Below, one piece after another: positions 18,790 to 27,887 of a stretch of 48,791 nt of DNA. The DNA comes from Fusobacteriaceae bacterium (GTDB taxonomy: Bacteria; Fusobacteriota; Fusobacteriia; Fusobacteriales; Fusobacteriaceae): the NCBI GenBank assembly GCA_031289425.1, contig JAITPM010000043.1, positions 1-48,791 on the forward strand, written 5' to 3'. Position 1 is the stretch's first letter; the number at the start of each line of letters is the position of its first letter. The position numbers and the translations under genes were made by a program. The notes beneath the pieces were generated by a model. That model searched no databases. It was not told the DNA's origin and worked only from the letters and a program-made list of their open reading frames with translations.

Positions 18790-20673
18790 ATGAATCCTGG
18801 AATTGAAATAAAAAAAGAAAAAATTAGTCTCCAAAAAATGGCATTTTTAATTATTGGGATATCATTATCTCTATTTCATATCTATACATCATTTTTTGGA
18901 GCACTACCATCGTATCAACATAGGATTATTCATTTGATTTTTAGTATGGTATTGGTGCCATTATGTTATGATTTATTTAAAGTGAAAAATAAGATAATGA
19001 AATATATTCCCACTATTATTATAATCGCTGCAATGGCAACCATAGGAATATATGCTTACTCAATTGCCAACGATATGTGGAAGCAATCTGGTACTATGTC
19101 CAGTTTTGATATGGTACTGGCAACGATACTTACAGTAACATTACTTTTTTTTACATGGCGCCTTGTGGGAGCAGCAATGCCTATCATAGCTATCATATGT
19201 ATTCTTTACGCTATATTGGGACCAAAACTCCCTCAAGGAATTGCTCATAGAGGATATAGCTGGGCAAGGATAACGGAATTACTTTTTAAGGGAACCAATG
19301 GGATATTTGGTACTCCATTAGGAGTATCATCTATATATGTCTCTATATTTATTATTTTTGCCGGAATATTGGAATCATCCGGAGCAGGAGATGTATTCAT
19401 ACGTCTGACTCAGTCGTTGCTTGGAGGATTTCGTGGAGGTCCTGCTAAGGTAGCGGTAGTTGCCAGTAGCTTATTTGGCACTATATCCGGAAGTGCGGTA
19501 GCAAATGTAGTCGGAACCGGAACTTTCACTATTCCTCTTATGAAAAGAAGCGGATTTAAAGCAGAATTTTCCGGAGCCGTAGAGACAGCTGCATCTAGTG
19601 GCGGACAGTTGATGCCACCGGTCATGGGAGCGGCAGCATTTATCATGGCAGATTATATAGGTTCATATCAACAGGTAGTTATTTCAGCTATTATTCCTGC
19701 TATATTATTCTATATTGCATTATTTATCATGATAGATTTAGAATCTTTAAAAAATAATCTCCATGGTCAATCTAAAGAAGAATTACCAAATTTTAAGGAA
19801 GAATTTAAAAAAGGTTGGCTTTTACTTTTGCCTTTATGCTTGCTTGTATTCCTTTTAGTCGGGATTCGTTACTCGGCACAAAAATCAGCATTCTTTTCTA
19901 TTATATTTTTGATAATTATAATGCTTGTCTACCCTGGAAAGAGAAGATCTTTTTTAGAAGTATTAAAATTAATGGCTGAATCATCCAAAGGAATGATAAG
20001 TGTGGCTTTGACAACAGGTACGGCAGGGATAATCGTAGGTATACTTATGCTTACTGGAATTGGGTACAAATTATCTTCACTTCTGATAGCTCTATCGGGT
20101 GGTCATGTAATATTACTTTTATTTTTAACTATGATTACTTCCATTATTTTAGGTATGGGAATGCCTACATCGGCAGCTTATGTACTTTTAGCTACTTTGA
20201 TTGTTCCGGCTCTTGAAAAATTGGGTGTAGCCAAAATAGCGGCTCATTTCTTTGTATTCTATTTTGGGATTATGGCAAATGTTACTCCTCCTGTTGCAGT
20301 AGCCGCATATACGGCAGCTGGAATTGCCGGTGGAGACGCTATGAAAACTGGGTTCACTGCTTGGAAATTGAGTTTGGCAGGATTTTTAATGCCTTTTATG
20401 TTTTGCTTAAATCCTGTATTATTGGGAACAGGTAAATTATCAGAAATTATAATAGCAGTTATTACGGCATTGATAGGCTCCTTTGGACTTGCAACTGCTG
20501 TACAGAGATATTTTAAAGGCAATTTATCATGGATTAAAACTATTATTGTCTTTATCGGAAGCATTTGTCTGGTAATACCGGGTACTCTAACAGATATTGC
20601 CGGGTTGCTATGTTTGTCGTTTATTTATGGTATACAATTTCTAAATTCTAAAAAAGAACAAAAAGTAGTATAA
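18790..20673 (+). CDS. TRAP permease, fused 4TM-12TM (DctQM) TAXI type
   Basis: About 627 residues with many membrane helices: four N-terminal ones of the small-subunit type, then the large permease with SSLFGTISGSAVANVVGTGTF, SSGGQLMPPVMGAAAF and GMGMPTSAAYVLLATLIVP. ATG 18790 is chosen because AAGGAG at 18774-18779 is 10 nt before it but only 1 nt before the in-frame ATG at 18781. It works with the TAXI protein encoded upstream. Confidence 0.92.
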   Translation: MNPGIEIKKEKISLQKMAFLIIGISLSLFHIYTSFFGALPSYQHRIIHLIFSMVLVPLCYDLFKVKNKIMKYIPTIIIIAAMATIGIYAYSIANDMWKQSGTMSSFDMVLATILTVTLLFFTWRLVGAAMPIIAIICILYAILGPKLPQGIAHRGYSWARITELLFKGTNGIFGTPLGVSSIYVSIFIIFAGILESSGAGDVFIRLTQSLLGGFRGGPAKVAVVASSLFGTISGSAVANVVGTGTFTIPLMKRSGFKAEFSGAVETAASSGGQLMPPVMGAAAFIMADYIGSYQQVVISAIIPAILFYIALFIMIDLESLKNNLHGQSKEELPNFKEEFKKGWLLLLPLCLLVFLLVGIRYSAQKSAFFSIIFLIIIMLVYPGKRRSFLEVLKLMAESSKGMISVALTTGTAGIIVGILMLTGIGYKLSSLLIALSGGHVILLLFLTMITSIILGMGMPTSAAYVLLATLIVPALEKLGVAKIAAHFFVFYFGIMANVTPPVAVAAYTAAGIAGGDAMKTGFTAWKLSLAGFLMPFMFCLNPVLLGTGKLSEIIIAVITALIGSFGLATAVQRYFKGNLSWIKTIIVFIGSICLVIPGTLTDIAGLLCLSFIYGIQFLNSKKEQKVV

Positions 20674-20695
20674 AAATGAAACGAGGTGGAATTTG

Positions 20696-21655
20696 ATGAA
20701 ATATAAAGTGTTAATACCTCAAGCGGTAGCTAAAGAAGGGGTAGAATTATTGGAACAAAAGGGATATGAAATAAAAATAGGAAAAGGAGCAACTGAAGCT
20801 GATCTTATAGAGGATGTTGTAGACTGTGATGCTATATTACTTCGTACAGCACCTTGTACAAAAGCTGTGTTAGAGGCCGGTAAAAAACTTAAAATAGTTG
20901 CAAGACATGGAGCAGGATATAATAATGTCGATATAGATGTAGCAGCAAAATTGGGTATATGGATAACAAATGCCCCTGATTCTACCACTAATGCGGTAGC
21001 TGAATTTACTCTTGGAGCTATTTTAGCTGCTTCTAAAAGGACATTTTTATTGAGTAAAGCAATGAAAGAAGGAAATTTTTTCTTCAAAAACAATCATAAA
21101 GGATTGGAGTTAGAAGGAAAAACACTAGGAATAGTCGGTCTGGGAAGAATAGGCAGAAAACTTGCGCAAAAAGTATTCTATGGACTCGATATGAAAATAC
21201 AGGCATATGATCCGTATGCTATCAAAGAATCTATTCCGGAATATATACAATTAGTTAATTGGGATGAAATATTTAAAACGTCAGATTTTGTAACTTTGCA
21301 CGTACCTTTGACTGCGAATAATAATGGGTTTGTAGGTAAAAAAGAATTTAATCTTATGAAGAATTCCGCATATTTTATTAATTGTGCCAGAGGTGAAGTC
21401 GTAAATGAAAAAGATTTAATAGAAGCATTGGAGAAAAACAAAATTGCCGGAGCCTTTGTGGATGTATATGAAAAAGAACCACCTGATATTGATAATCCAC
21501 TTTTGAAATTGGACAATGTGATAGCAACTCCTCATATTGCTTCTAATACAGAGGAATGTATGGCCTTAATGTCATTTCAAGCGGCTTCTGAGATAGAACT
21601 GGTATTATCCGGAAAAAAGCCTAATTGGCCTGTTAATATTCCTATTGAAAAATAA
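20696..21655 (+). CDS. D-2-hydroxyacid dehydrogenase, phosphoglycerate-dehydrogenase-like
   Basis: About 319 residues. The NAD motif GLGRIG is at about 148-153, with catalytic residues R232 (NCARGE), E261 and H280 (ATPHIAS). The ACT domain of true SerA is missing, so a catabolic 2-hydroxyacid (hydroxypyruvate or similar) reductase is more likely. ATG 20696 is chosen over the adjacent TTG 20693 because the GAGGTGG site is better spaced. It follows the TAXI permease by 22 bp and precedes an AEC carrier. It belongs to a different branch from the HprA-like enzyme at 8579. Confidence 0.85.
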   Translation: MKYKVLIPQAVAKEGVELLEQKGYEIKIGKGATEADLIEDVVDCDAILLRTAPCTKAVLEAGKKLKIVARHGAGYNNVDIDVAAKLGIWITNAPDSTTNAVAEFTLGAILAASKRTFLLSKAMKEGNFFFKNNHKGLELEGKTLGIVGLGRIGRKLAQKVFYGLDMKIQAYDPYAIKESIPEYIQLVNWDEIFKTSDFVTLHVPLTANNNGFVGKKEFNLMKNSAYFINCARGEVVNEKDLIEALEKNKIAGAFVDVYEKEPPDIDNPLLKLDNVIATPHIASNTEECMALMSFQAASEIELVLSGKKPNWPVNIPIEK

Positions 21656-21688
21656 AATAGTGCTAAATATAAATTAAGGATGAAAATT

Positions 21689-22615
21689 ATGATAAATTTT
21701 TCTAATTTAATAATACTCCAATGTACATTATTTATCTATATGAGTGCTGGATGGGCAGCTACAAAACTAAAAATACTTAATGCCTTGGGAATAAAATGCA
21801 TTACGGATCTAGTTATTTGTATTGTCCTACCATGTAATATAATCACATCTTTCTATGTTGAGATGGATTTTAATGTATTATTATCCACTGGAAAAATATT
21901 TTTAATCGCTTTTATGATTCAATTGATGCAATTGGGGTTGAGTAAAATCTTATTTCTACATATGAAAGGAAAAAGAAGAAAAGTGATGGAGTATGGTACT
22001 ATTTGCTCCAATGCAGGATATTTAGGAAACCCTGTTGTAGAGGGAATATATGGTACAGATGGACTTTTGTACGCATCAGTTTACTTAATTCCGGCTAGAT
22101 TATTTTTGTGGTCAGCAGGATTGGCGTGTTTTACTGCTACTACTAAAAAAGAAATAGTGAAAAATTTGGCGAAACACCCCTGTATAATAGCAGTAGAAAT
22201 AGGATTAATATTAATGATATTTCAAATTCATCTTCCGATAATTATAGAAAAATCTATAAGAGGAATAGGTAACTGTAGTACTTTTCTTTCTATGTTTACA
22301 ATTGGAGGAGTAATATCAAATGCTAGTATGAAAACTTTATTTAGTAAGGATAATTTTTATTATTGTTTTGTAAGGTTGTGTATTGTTCCTGTGTTAGCAT
22401 TGATAATCGGATTAGTCCTTCACTTTGACCTATTGCTTTTGGGGATATCTGTGATTTTAGCGGGAATGCCCGCAGGAACAACAATGACATTGCTAGCTTC
22501 AAAATACGAAGGAGATGCTGATTTTGCTTCTAAGGCAACTGTTCTTAGTACGGTTTTTTCGATGGGTACTATTCCGCTATTATGTATACTTTTGATCAAA
22601 TTGAAAATGGGATAA
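21689..22615 (+). CDS. AEC-family carboxylate transporter
   Basis: About 308 residues, highly hydrophobic, with about ten membrane segments. GYLGNPVVEGIYG and AGMPAGTTMTLLASKYEGDADFASKATVLST are typical of the auxin efflux carrier family, which in bacteria includes malonate and malate carriers. ATG 21689 is used because TAAGGA at 21675-21680 overlaps the earlier in-frame ATG at 21680. It is the last gene before a bidirectional terminator and may export a product or import a monocarboxylate. Confidence 0.85.
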   Translation: MINFSNLIILQCTLFIYMSAGWAATKLKILNALGIKCITDLVICIVLPCNIITSFYVEMDFNVLLSTGKIFLIAFMIQLMQLGLSKILFLHMKGKRRKVMEYGTICSNAGYLGNPVVEGIYGTDGLLYASVYLIPARLFLWSAGLACFTATTKKEIVKNLAKHPCIIAVEIGLILMIFQIHLPIIIEKSIRGIGNCSTFLSMFTIGGVISNASMKTLFSKDNFYYCFVRLCIVPVLALIIGLVLHFDLLLLGISVILAGMPAGTTMTLLASKYEGDADFASKATVLSTVFSMGTIPLLCILLIKLKMG

Positions 22616-22637
22616 ATTAAAATAATTATAATTATTA

Positions 22638-22667
22638 AAAAAACTGAATATTAATATTCAGTTTTTT
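22638..22667. terminator. Bidirectional terminator between AEC carrier and LysR
   Basis: A perfect palindrome with 15-nt arms; its core ACTGAATATT/AATATTCAGT is flanked by A runs and T runs on both sides. It can end both the forward AEC operon and the convergent reverse LysR gene. Confidence 0.88.
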
Positions 22668-22690
22668 GCTTTATTTTTTATTTTCTTTCT

Positions 22691-23590
22691 TTATTCTTCT
22701 TTTGGGAAATAATTCTTTATATATGAACAAAATTCGAGTTCAGCTTTTTTTAATAACCAATTTTTTCTCCAAACTAATACGTTATATCTAAATAACTTAG
22801 GTTCTAGGTGATAATAAGTAATTTTAGAAGTATTAGTTGCACAAGATTCCCCTATAAAAGTAACTCCGACTCCTTTGGAAACCATATCACGAGTCATAAC
22901 TATAGAATTATTTTCCATTATTGTCTTGGGAATAAAAGCAAATTCAGCAAAAATTTTATCAGACAAAGTTCGAAGTGTCGAGCCAATTTTAGATTGTAAA
23001 AAATTATCTTCTCTAAACAGTTTAACTAAAGTCTTTATGGAAATTGTTGTACTTTTACTCTGTGTATTATATGGATGGGTTATCGGAATAGCGAAGTATA
23101 CTTCTTCATTTCGTAAAACATAACAGTGATTATCAAAGGAAGAAAGTTTGTTTAAAGCCATAATTCCAAGATCAATATTTTCTTCCAAAATCATTTTGGT
23201 AAGATTAGGAACATTGGTTTCTGTAATTTCAATAGAGACATCAGGGAAAAGAGCTTTGAACTTTGGAATTATATCAGATAGTATTTTTAGAGCAAATTGA
23301 GAAGTGACACCTACAGTGATATGGCTCTTATTGTTGAGGTCTCTAATGTCTTGATAGAGTTGTTTTTGTATATTGATTACTTTTTCAGCAGCCTGTACAT
23401 ACAAAATCCCTGCCTGGGTCAATGTAACTTCGCCTTTATCACGAAAAAAAAGCTTCATACCGATTTCATCTTCGAGTTTAGCTAATAGTTGACTTAGAGA
23501 TGACTGGGACACATATAGTTCTTCAGAGGCTCTTGTGATATTTTTTTTCCTGGCAATAGTCAAAATATAATGTAAATACCTAGTGTCCAT
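22691..23590 (-). CDS. LysR-type regulator (paralog 1 of the twin pair)
   Basis: 299 residues. The start (MDTRYLHYILTIARKKN) lies 6-7 nt after TAAGGAGG on the reverse strand; an in-frame ATG 21 codons further out is less well supported. The helix-turn-helix covers about residues 18-37 (ITRASEELYVSQSSLSQLLAKLEDE). It is strikingly similar to the LysR at 29331 over its whole length, including YFAIP.SHPY and CSYIKNYFPKEE. It is divergent from the TRAP/amidohydrolase/glucarate-dehydratase-like operon and is the likely regulator of it. Confidence 0.93.
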   Translation of the reverse strand: MDTRYLHYILTIARKKNITRASEELYVSQSSLSQLLAKLEDEIGMKLFFRDKGEVTLTQAGILYVQAAEKVINIQKQLYQDIRDLNNKSHITVGVTSQFALKILSDIIPKFKALFPDVSIEITETNVPNLTKMILEENIDLGIMALNKLSSFDNHCYVLRNEEVYFAIPITHPYNTQSKSTTISIKTLVKLFREDNFLQSKIGSTLRTLSDKIFAEFAFIPKTIMENNSIVMTRDMVSKGVGVTFIGESCATNTSKITYYHLEPKLFRYNVLVWRKNWLLKKAELEFCSYIKNYFPKEE

Positions 23591-23819
23591 AGTATCCTCC
23601 TTACGGTAACTATTAAATTTTGTTATGGCGCAATCATAATTATGAATTAGCATTTTATTATTATTTGTTGTACTATAATTATAACATTGTTGTATAAAGC
23701 GAACAAATATTTTATAAAATTAACTATATTTTTTATTATAAATATTGATTTATCTACTGAATATTTTAACATAAAATATAGGCAATGTAAAATAATTTTA
23801 TATGAGGAGGAATAAGTAA
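23591..23819. promoter_or_regulatory. Divergent promoter region C, homologous to region D
   Basis: The 229-bp gap contains blocks repeated at the second LysR locus with nearly the same spacing: ATAATTATGAATTAG (23636-23650), TTGTACTAT (23668-23676), AACAAATATTT (23702-23712) and TAACATAAAA (23767-23776). TCATAATTATGA (23634-23645) is a perfect palindrome within the first block. The first block starts 46 bp from the LysR start codon, a suitable place for an autoregulatory LysR box. Confidence 0.6.
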
Positions 23820-24314
23820 ATGGTATTTTTAAAATGGCTGGACGAACACTTTGAAGAAACAGCACTTTCCATATTTCTAATTGTACTCGTAATCTTAACA
23901 TCTATCAATGTTATTTTGAGATATGTTTTTAATAGTGGACTGACTTGGAATGATGAAATATGTAAATATTGCCTAATTTTTTCGGGGTTTATAAGTATAG
24001 GTTATTGGATAAGACATAAAAATGGGATATGTGTGGATACATTAGTTCAAATATTACCTTCAAAATATAGGAAAATACTGTTGTTTATGACTCAATTAGT
24101 GGTATTGATATTTTTTTGTATCTTATTTTTTTATTCGGTAAATGTTTTGAAATCAGTAGCTAAAAGCAAACAAATAAGTGGAACATTACAAATATCTATG
24201 GTGTATGTTTATATGGCTCCGGTTATAGGTTTTGCCTTAGCTGTTATAAGAATATTCCAAGTCTTAATTCTGGGTTATTTTGTAGCCGAGAGTGTAGGGA
24301 GTGATAAAAAATGA
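23820..24314 (+). CDS. TRAP transporter small membrane subunit, DctQ family
   Basis: 164 residues, four predicted membrane helices, with NSGLTWNDEICKYCLIFSGF matching the DctQ W-x-E/D-E motif. ATG 23820 has GAGGAGG 9 nt upstream. Its stop overlaps the start of the permease gene (ATGA), so the two are translationally coupled. Gene order here is Q-M-P, unlike P-Q-M in block A. Confidence 0.9.
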   Translation: MVFLKWLDEHFEETALSIFLIVLVILTSINVILRYVFNSGLTWNDEICKYCLIFSGFISIGYWIRHKNGICVDTLVQILPSKYRKILLFMTQLVVLIFFCILFFYSVNVLKSVAKSKQISGTLQISMVYVYMAPVIGFALAVIRIFQVLILGYFVAESVGSDKK

Positions 24315-25609
24315 CAATAGGAATATTCTTTTTAATATTTTTTACTCTGATAGTAGTCGGAACACCTATAGCAGTAGTTTTTGGTGCAATGGCAGCATTA
24401 CCAAAAATATTGAACAATTCGTTTCCATATACGATTGAAGCTGCAATAAGAAGTATGGTAAGTGGACTTGATAGTTTTACTTTATTAGCAGTTCCGCTAT
24501 TCATGTTATCAGGAATAATAATGGCAAGAGGAGGAATATCGAAAAAATTATTTAACTTCTTTGCCTATTTTATAGGAAACAAAACTGCTGGAATGCCTTG
24601 CGCTGTAATCATTACTTGTATGTTTTATGGTGCTATATCGGGCTCATCCCCAGCTACAGTATCAGCAGTAGGATCTATGACAATACCGTTTTTGATTACT
24701 CTAGGCTATGACAAAGTGTTTAGTACAGCGCTTGTTACGGTAGCCGGCGGACTAGGGGTCATCATTCCTCCCAGTATCTCATATATTGTATATTCTTCAG
24801 CATCCAATGCATCGCCTTCAGCTCTTTTTATAGGAGGAATATTTCCGGGAATGCTAATTGGGCTTGCATTAATGATTTGTGCATATATTCATTGCAAAAA
24901 AAATGGTGAAGATAAAAATATATTAAAAGAAAATTACGAAAAAATAAAAAAAATTGGATTTTATCCACTCTTTAAAGAAAGTTTTTTTGCCTTGTTAACT
25001 CCGATTATAATATTGGGGAGTATATATGGAGGAGTTGCTTCTCCTACAGAAGCAGCAGCTATTTCTGTTTTATATTCTTTGATTATATGCATATTTGTAT
25101 ATAAGACATTGAGAATAAAGGATTTATGGGCAATTATTGTGGAAGGCAGTAAGACGTATATTACAATATTGTTTATAATAGCTGCGGCCACAGCATTTGG
25201 TAGAGCAATAACTTTACTCAGATACCCACAAGTGATAAATGGAAGTATTTTAGGCAATATATCAAATAAAATATTAATTCTTTTTATTATAAATGCTATC
25301 TTATTGGTATTTGGAATGTTTTTAGATAATATTCCTAATATAATGATTTTAACTCCTATTTTCCTTCCGATTATAAAAGATATAGGCATGGATCCTGTGC
25401 ATTTTGGGATTATGATGACAGCGAATCTAGCGATAGGAATGGTAACACCACCAATGGGGATCAATTTGTTTGTAGCAAGCAGCATGACTCAAGTACCGGT
25501 TTTAAAAATTGCAAAAGCATCGATTCCTTTTCTTATTGCATTTTTTATAGCGCTTTTGCTCATTGTGTTTATTCCTCAGATTAGTTTATTTTTACCAAGT
25601 TTGTTATAA
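24311..25609 (+). CDS. TRAP transporter large permease, DctM family
   Basis: 432 residues with about 12 membrane spans. SFTLLAVPLFMLSGIIMARGG, the GAISGSSPATVSAVGSM loop and GGLGVIIPPS are diagnostic. It is clearly homologous to the permease at 7244 but not a recent duplicate. It forms a complex with the overlapping DctQ gene product and takes substrate from the DctP protein encoded next. Confidence 0.93.
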   Translation: MTIGIFFLIFFTLIVVGTPIAVVFGAMAALPKILNNSFPYTIEAAIRSMVSGLDSFTLLAVPLFMLSGIIMARGGISKKLFNFFAYFIGNKTAGMPCAVIITCMFYGAISGSSPATVSAVGSMTIPFLITLGYDKVFSTALVTVAGGLGVIIPPSISYIVYSSASNASPSALFIGGIFPGMLIGLALMICAYIHCKKNGEDKNILKENYEKIKKIGFYPLFKESFFALLTPIIILGSIYGGVASPTEAAAISVLYSLIICIFVYKTLRIKDLWAIIVEGSKTYITILFIIAAATAFGRAITLLRYPQVINGSILGNISNKILILFIINAILLVFGMFLDNIPNIMILTPIFLPIIKDIGMDPVHFGIMMTANLAIGMVTPPMGINLFVASSMTQVPVLKIAKASIPFLIAFFIALLLIVFIPQISLFLPSLL

Positions 25610-25675
25610 CATAAATATTTTTATAAATACTATTTTAATAAAAAAAGATTTAATAAAAAAGGAGAAGTGATATTC

Positions 25676-26671
25676 ATGAAAAAAATGCTATTAATATTAT
25701 TAGTAATTTATGTATCAATTTCATCATTTATTTTTGCGGCACCAAAATATACTTGGACTGTAGCAATGAATGTAACAGAGTCAACTTTAAATTATAAAAT
25801 GATGGACAAGTTTAAAGAATTAATAGAAGCTAAAAGCAATGGAAATATAGTTGTAAATCTATATGCTAACGGGCAATTGGGAAATGATACTGAACAAATG
25901 CAAGGATTAGTAGAAGGAGCAAACGACTTCATAACAACAATAACTAGTGGATTACCATCATTTGTACCGGAATTTGGGGTATTTGATTGTCCTAATATAT
26001 TTCCAAATCTTACAGTTATGAGAAAGGTATTGGATGACGAAAAATTTGTAGTGGCTCTAAACAAATATTCTGAAAAAGTAAATATTAAACTAATGGGAAT
26101 GGCAGATGCAGGATTTAGACAAACAACATCCAATGTCATGATAAATAAAGCCGAAGATTTTAAAGGTATCAAAATACGTGTAATACAAAATCCTTATCAT
26201 ATAGCATATTGGAAATCTTTAGGAGCTAATGCATTAGCTATGGACTTTAGTGAAGTATATGTAGGATTGAAACAAAATACTATAGACGCACAAGAAAATC
26301 CCTATATGAATATAGTTGCAAATAAATTTTACGAAGCACAAAAATATGTAATTGAAACTAATCATTTAGGACATGTAATAGTATTTTTAATGAGTAGCTC
26401 ACTATATAATGGATTGACACCAGAGGAAAAGAAATTGGTCGATGATTGTTCTCATGAAGCGATTATTTATACTAGAGGATTAGCCGATGAAAGTATAAAT
26501 GATGATAAAGAAACAATAAAGAAAAGCGGAACAACAATAATCGAGTTAGCTCCATCAGAAATAGAAAAGATGAAAGTTTCAGCAGATGAAGTTTACAAGC
26601 AAATAAGAAATGCTATTGGCGATGAATTGGTTGATACGTTATTAAAATCAATCGAAGACAACGCAAAATAG
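25676..26671 (+). CDS. TRAP transporter solute-binding protein, DctP family
   Basis: About 331 residues with a signal peptide (KKMLLILLVIYVSISSFIFAA, cleavage after FAA). The conserved carboxylate-binding region reads FKGIKIRVIQNPYHIAYWKSLG, with arginine in KIRV. ATG 25676 is chosen because GGAG at 25661-25664 is 11 nt before it and only 2 nt before an in-frame GTG at 25667. The cargo probably feeds the amidohydrolase and the glucarate-dehydratase-like enzyme downstream. Confidence 0.92.
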   Translation: MKKMLLILLVIYVSISSFIFAAPKYTWTVAMNVTESTLNYKMMDKFKELIEAKSNGNIVVNLYANGQLGNDTEQMQGLVEGANDFITTITSGLPSFVPEFGVFDCPNIFPNLTVMRKVLDDEKFVVALNKYSEKVNIKLMGMADAGFRQTTSNVMINKAEDFKGIKIRVIQNPYHIAYWKSLGANALAMDFSEVYVGLKQNTIDAQENPYMNIVANKFYEAQKYVIETNHLGHVIVFLMSSSLYNGLTPEEKKLVDDCSHEAIIYTRGLADESINDDKETIKKSGTTIIELAPSEIEKMKVSADEVYKQIRNAIGDELVDTLLKSIEDNAK

Positions 26672-26714
26672 ATATTATTTTTAATATATTATCCTTATTG
26701 TGGAGATTTAGATT

Positions 26715-27854
26715 ATGAAAAAAATGATAATAAAAAATGGAACTACATATAATCCATTTACAAAAGAGTTTGATAAAAAGAATATAGCTATAAATGGAAA
26801 TAAAATTGTCGAGACCCCAAGAGAGATTAATAAAGATTGGAATATATTAGATGCTACCAATTGTATAATTGTTCCTGGACTTATTGATTATCACATACAT
26901 TTATATACCGGTTGTGATGGAGGAGTGCCTCCTGATATCGCTACTCTGCCAAATGGAGTAACAACCGCTGTAGATGGTGGGACATGTGGAGTAAGTAATT
27001 ATGAATTATTCGAAAAATATGATATAACTAATTCCCGTGTTAGAATAAAGAGTTATCTACATGTTTCGCCTACAGGTCTTGCTACGACTGCTTATACAGA
27101 AAATGAAGATCCAAAATATTATGATTTAGATAAAATGCGAGAATTATTTGATAAATATAGAGATCATCTAATAGCTTTGAAATTCAGAATATCTAAGGAT
27201 ATAGTAAGATCTTCTGGACTTACGAGAGAGCCCTTAGAAAAAACTATAGAAATAGCAGAGGTGCTCAAATGTAAAGTGGTGGTACATATGAACGACCCGA
27301 TTATTCCTATCGAAGACGTGGCTGATATGCTCCGTCCCGGAGATGTATTTTGTCATATGTATCATGGGATGGGAGATACAATCATAGATAATTCCGGATT
27401 AGTGAAAAAAAGGATTTTGGAAGCTAGAAAAAGGGGTATAATTTTTGATGCATGCAATGGAAGAAGCAATTTTTCATTCAAAATAGCAATTCCGGCAATA
27501 AAAAATGAATTTATCCCAGATATTATAAGTACCGATATGAGTCCTATGACACTTTATGAACATCCGGTAATAAATTTACCGAGACTTTTATCCAAATATC
27601 TAAATATGGGAATTGATATAAAAAAAATATTTGATATGGTGACAATAACACCGGCAAAACAAATAGGAATGGAAGAGGAATTGGGTTCTCTAAATATTGG
27701 AACCGTAGCGGATATAGCAATTTTTAAGATAATAGAAAAACAAATTAAATTTTACGATTATTTAGGAGAATACATAAATGGGAATCAAGTAATAATCCCA
27801 CAAATGACTATCAAAGATGGGAAAATAATGTATCGCCAGACAGATTTCAATTAG
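26715..27854 (+). CDS. Amidohydrolase-superfamily metallohydrolase (Cog3964 type)
   Basis: 379 residues. Metal ligands are visible in order: H60 and H62 (DYHIH), a probable bridging carboxylated lysine K156 (LIALKFRIS), H191 (VVHMND), H214/H217 (CHMYHG) and D274 (STDMSP). This is the pattern of the proteins often mislabelled dihydroorotase. Characterised Cog3964 members hydrolyse O-acetyl esters of 2-hydroxycarboxylates such as acetyl-(R)-mandelate. Sitting between a TRAP importer and a glucarate-dehydratase-like gene, it may remove an acyl group from an acylated aldaric acid. An amide or lactone substrate is also possible. Confidence 0.85.
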   Translation: MKKMIIKNGTTYNPFTKEFDKKNIAINGNKIVETPREINKDWNILDATNCIIVPGLIDYHIHLYTGCDGGVPPDIATLPNGVTTAVDGGTCGVSNYELFEKYDITNSRVRIKSYLHVSPTGLATTAYTENEDPKYYDLDKMRELFDKYRDHLIALKFRISKDIVRSSGLTREPLEKTIEIAEVLKCKVVVHMNDPIIPIEDVADMLRPGDVFCHMYHGMGDTIIDNSGLVKKRILEARKRGIIFDACNGRSNFSFKIAIPAIKNEFIPDIISTDMSPMTLYEHPVINLPRLLSKYLNMGIDIKKIFDMVTITPAKQIGMEEELGSLNIGTVADIAIFKIIEKQIKFYDYLGEYINGNQVIIPQMTIKDGKIMYRQTDFN

Positions 27855-27887
27855 ATACATTATACAAAAAAGAGGTGAATTATAAAA

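Noticed and set aside
20696-21655. SerA of serine biosynthesis
   Set aside because: The ACT domain is missing, the protein is short and the gene lies in a catabolic cluster.
26715-27854. Dihydroorotase of pyrimidine synthesis
   Set aside because: No pyr genes are nearby and the metal-ligand pattern and context fit the Cog3964 group better.
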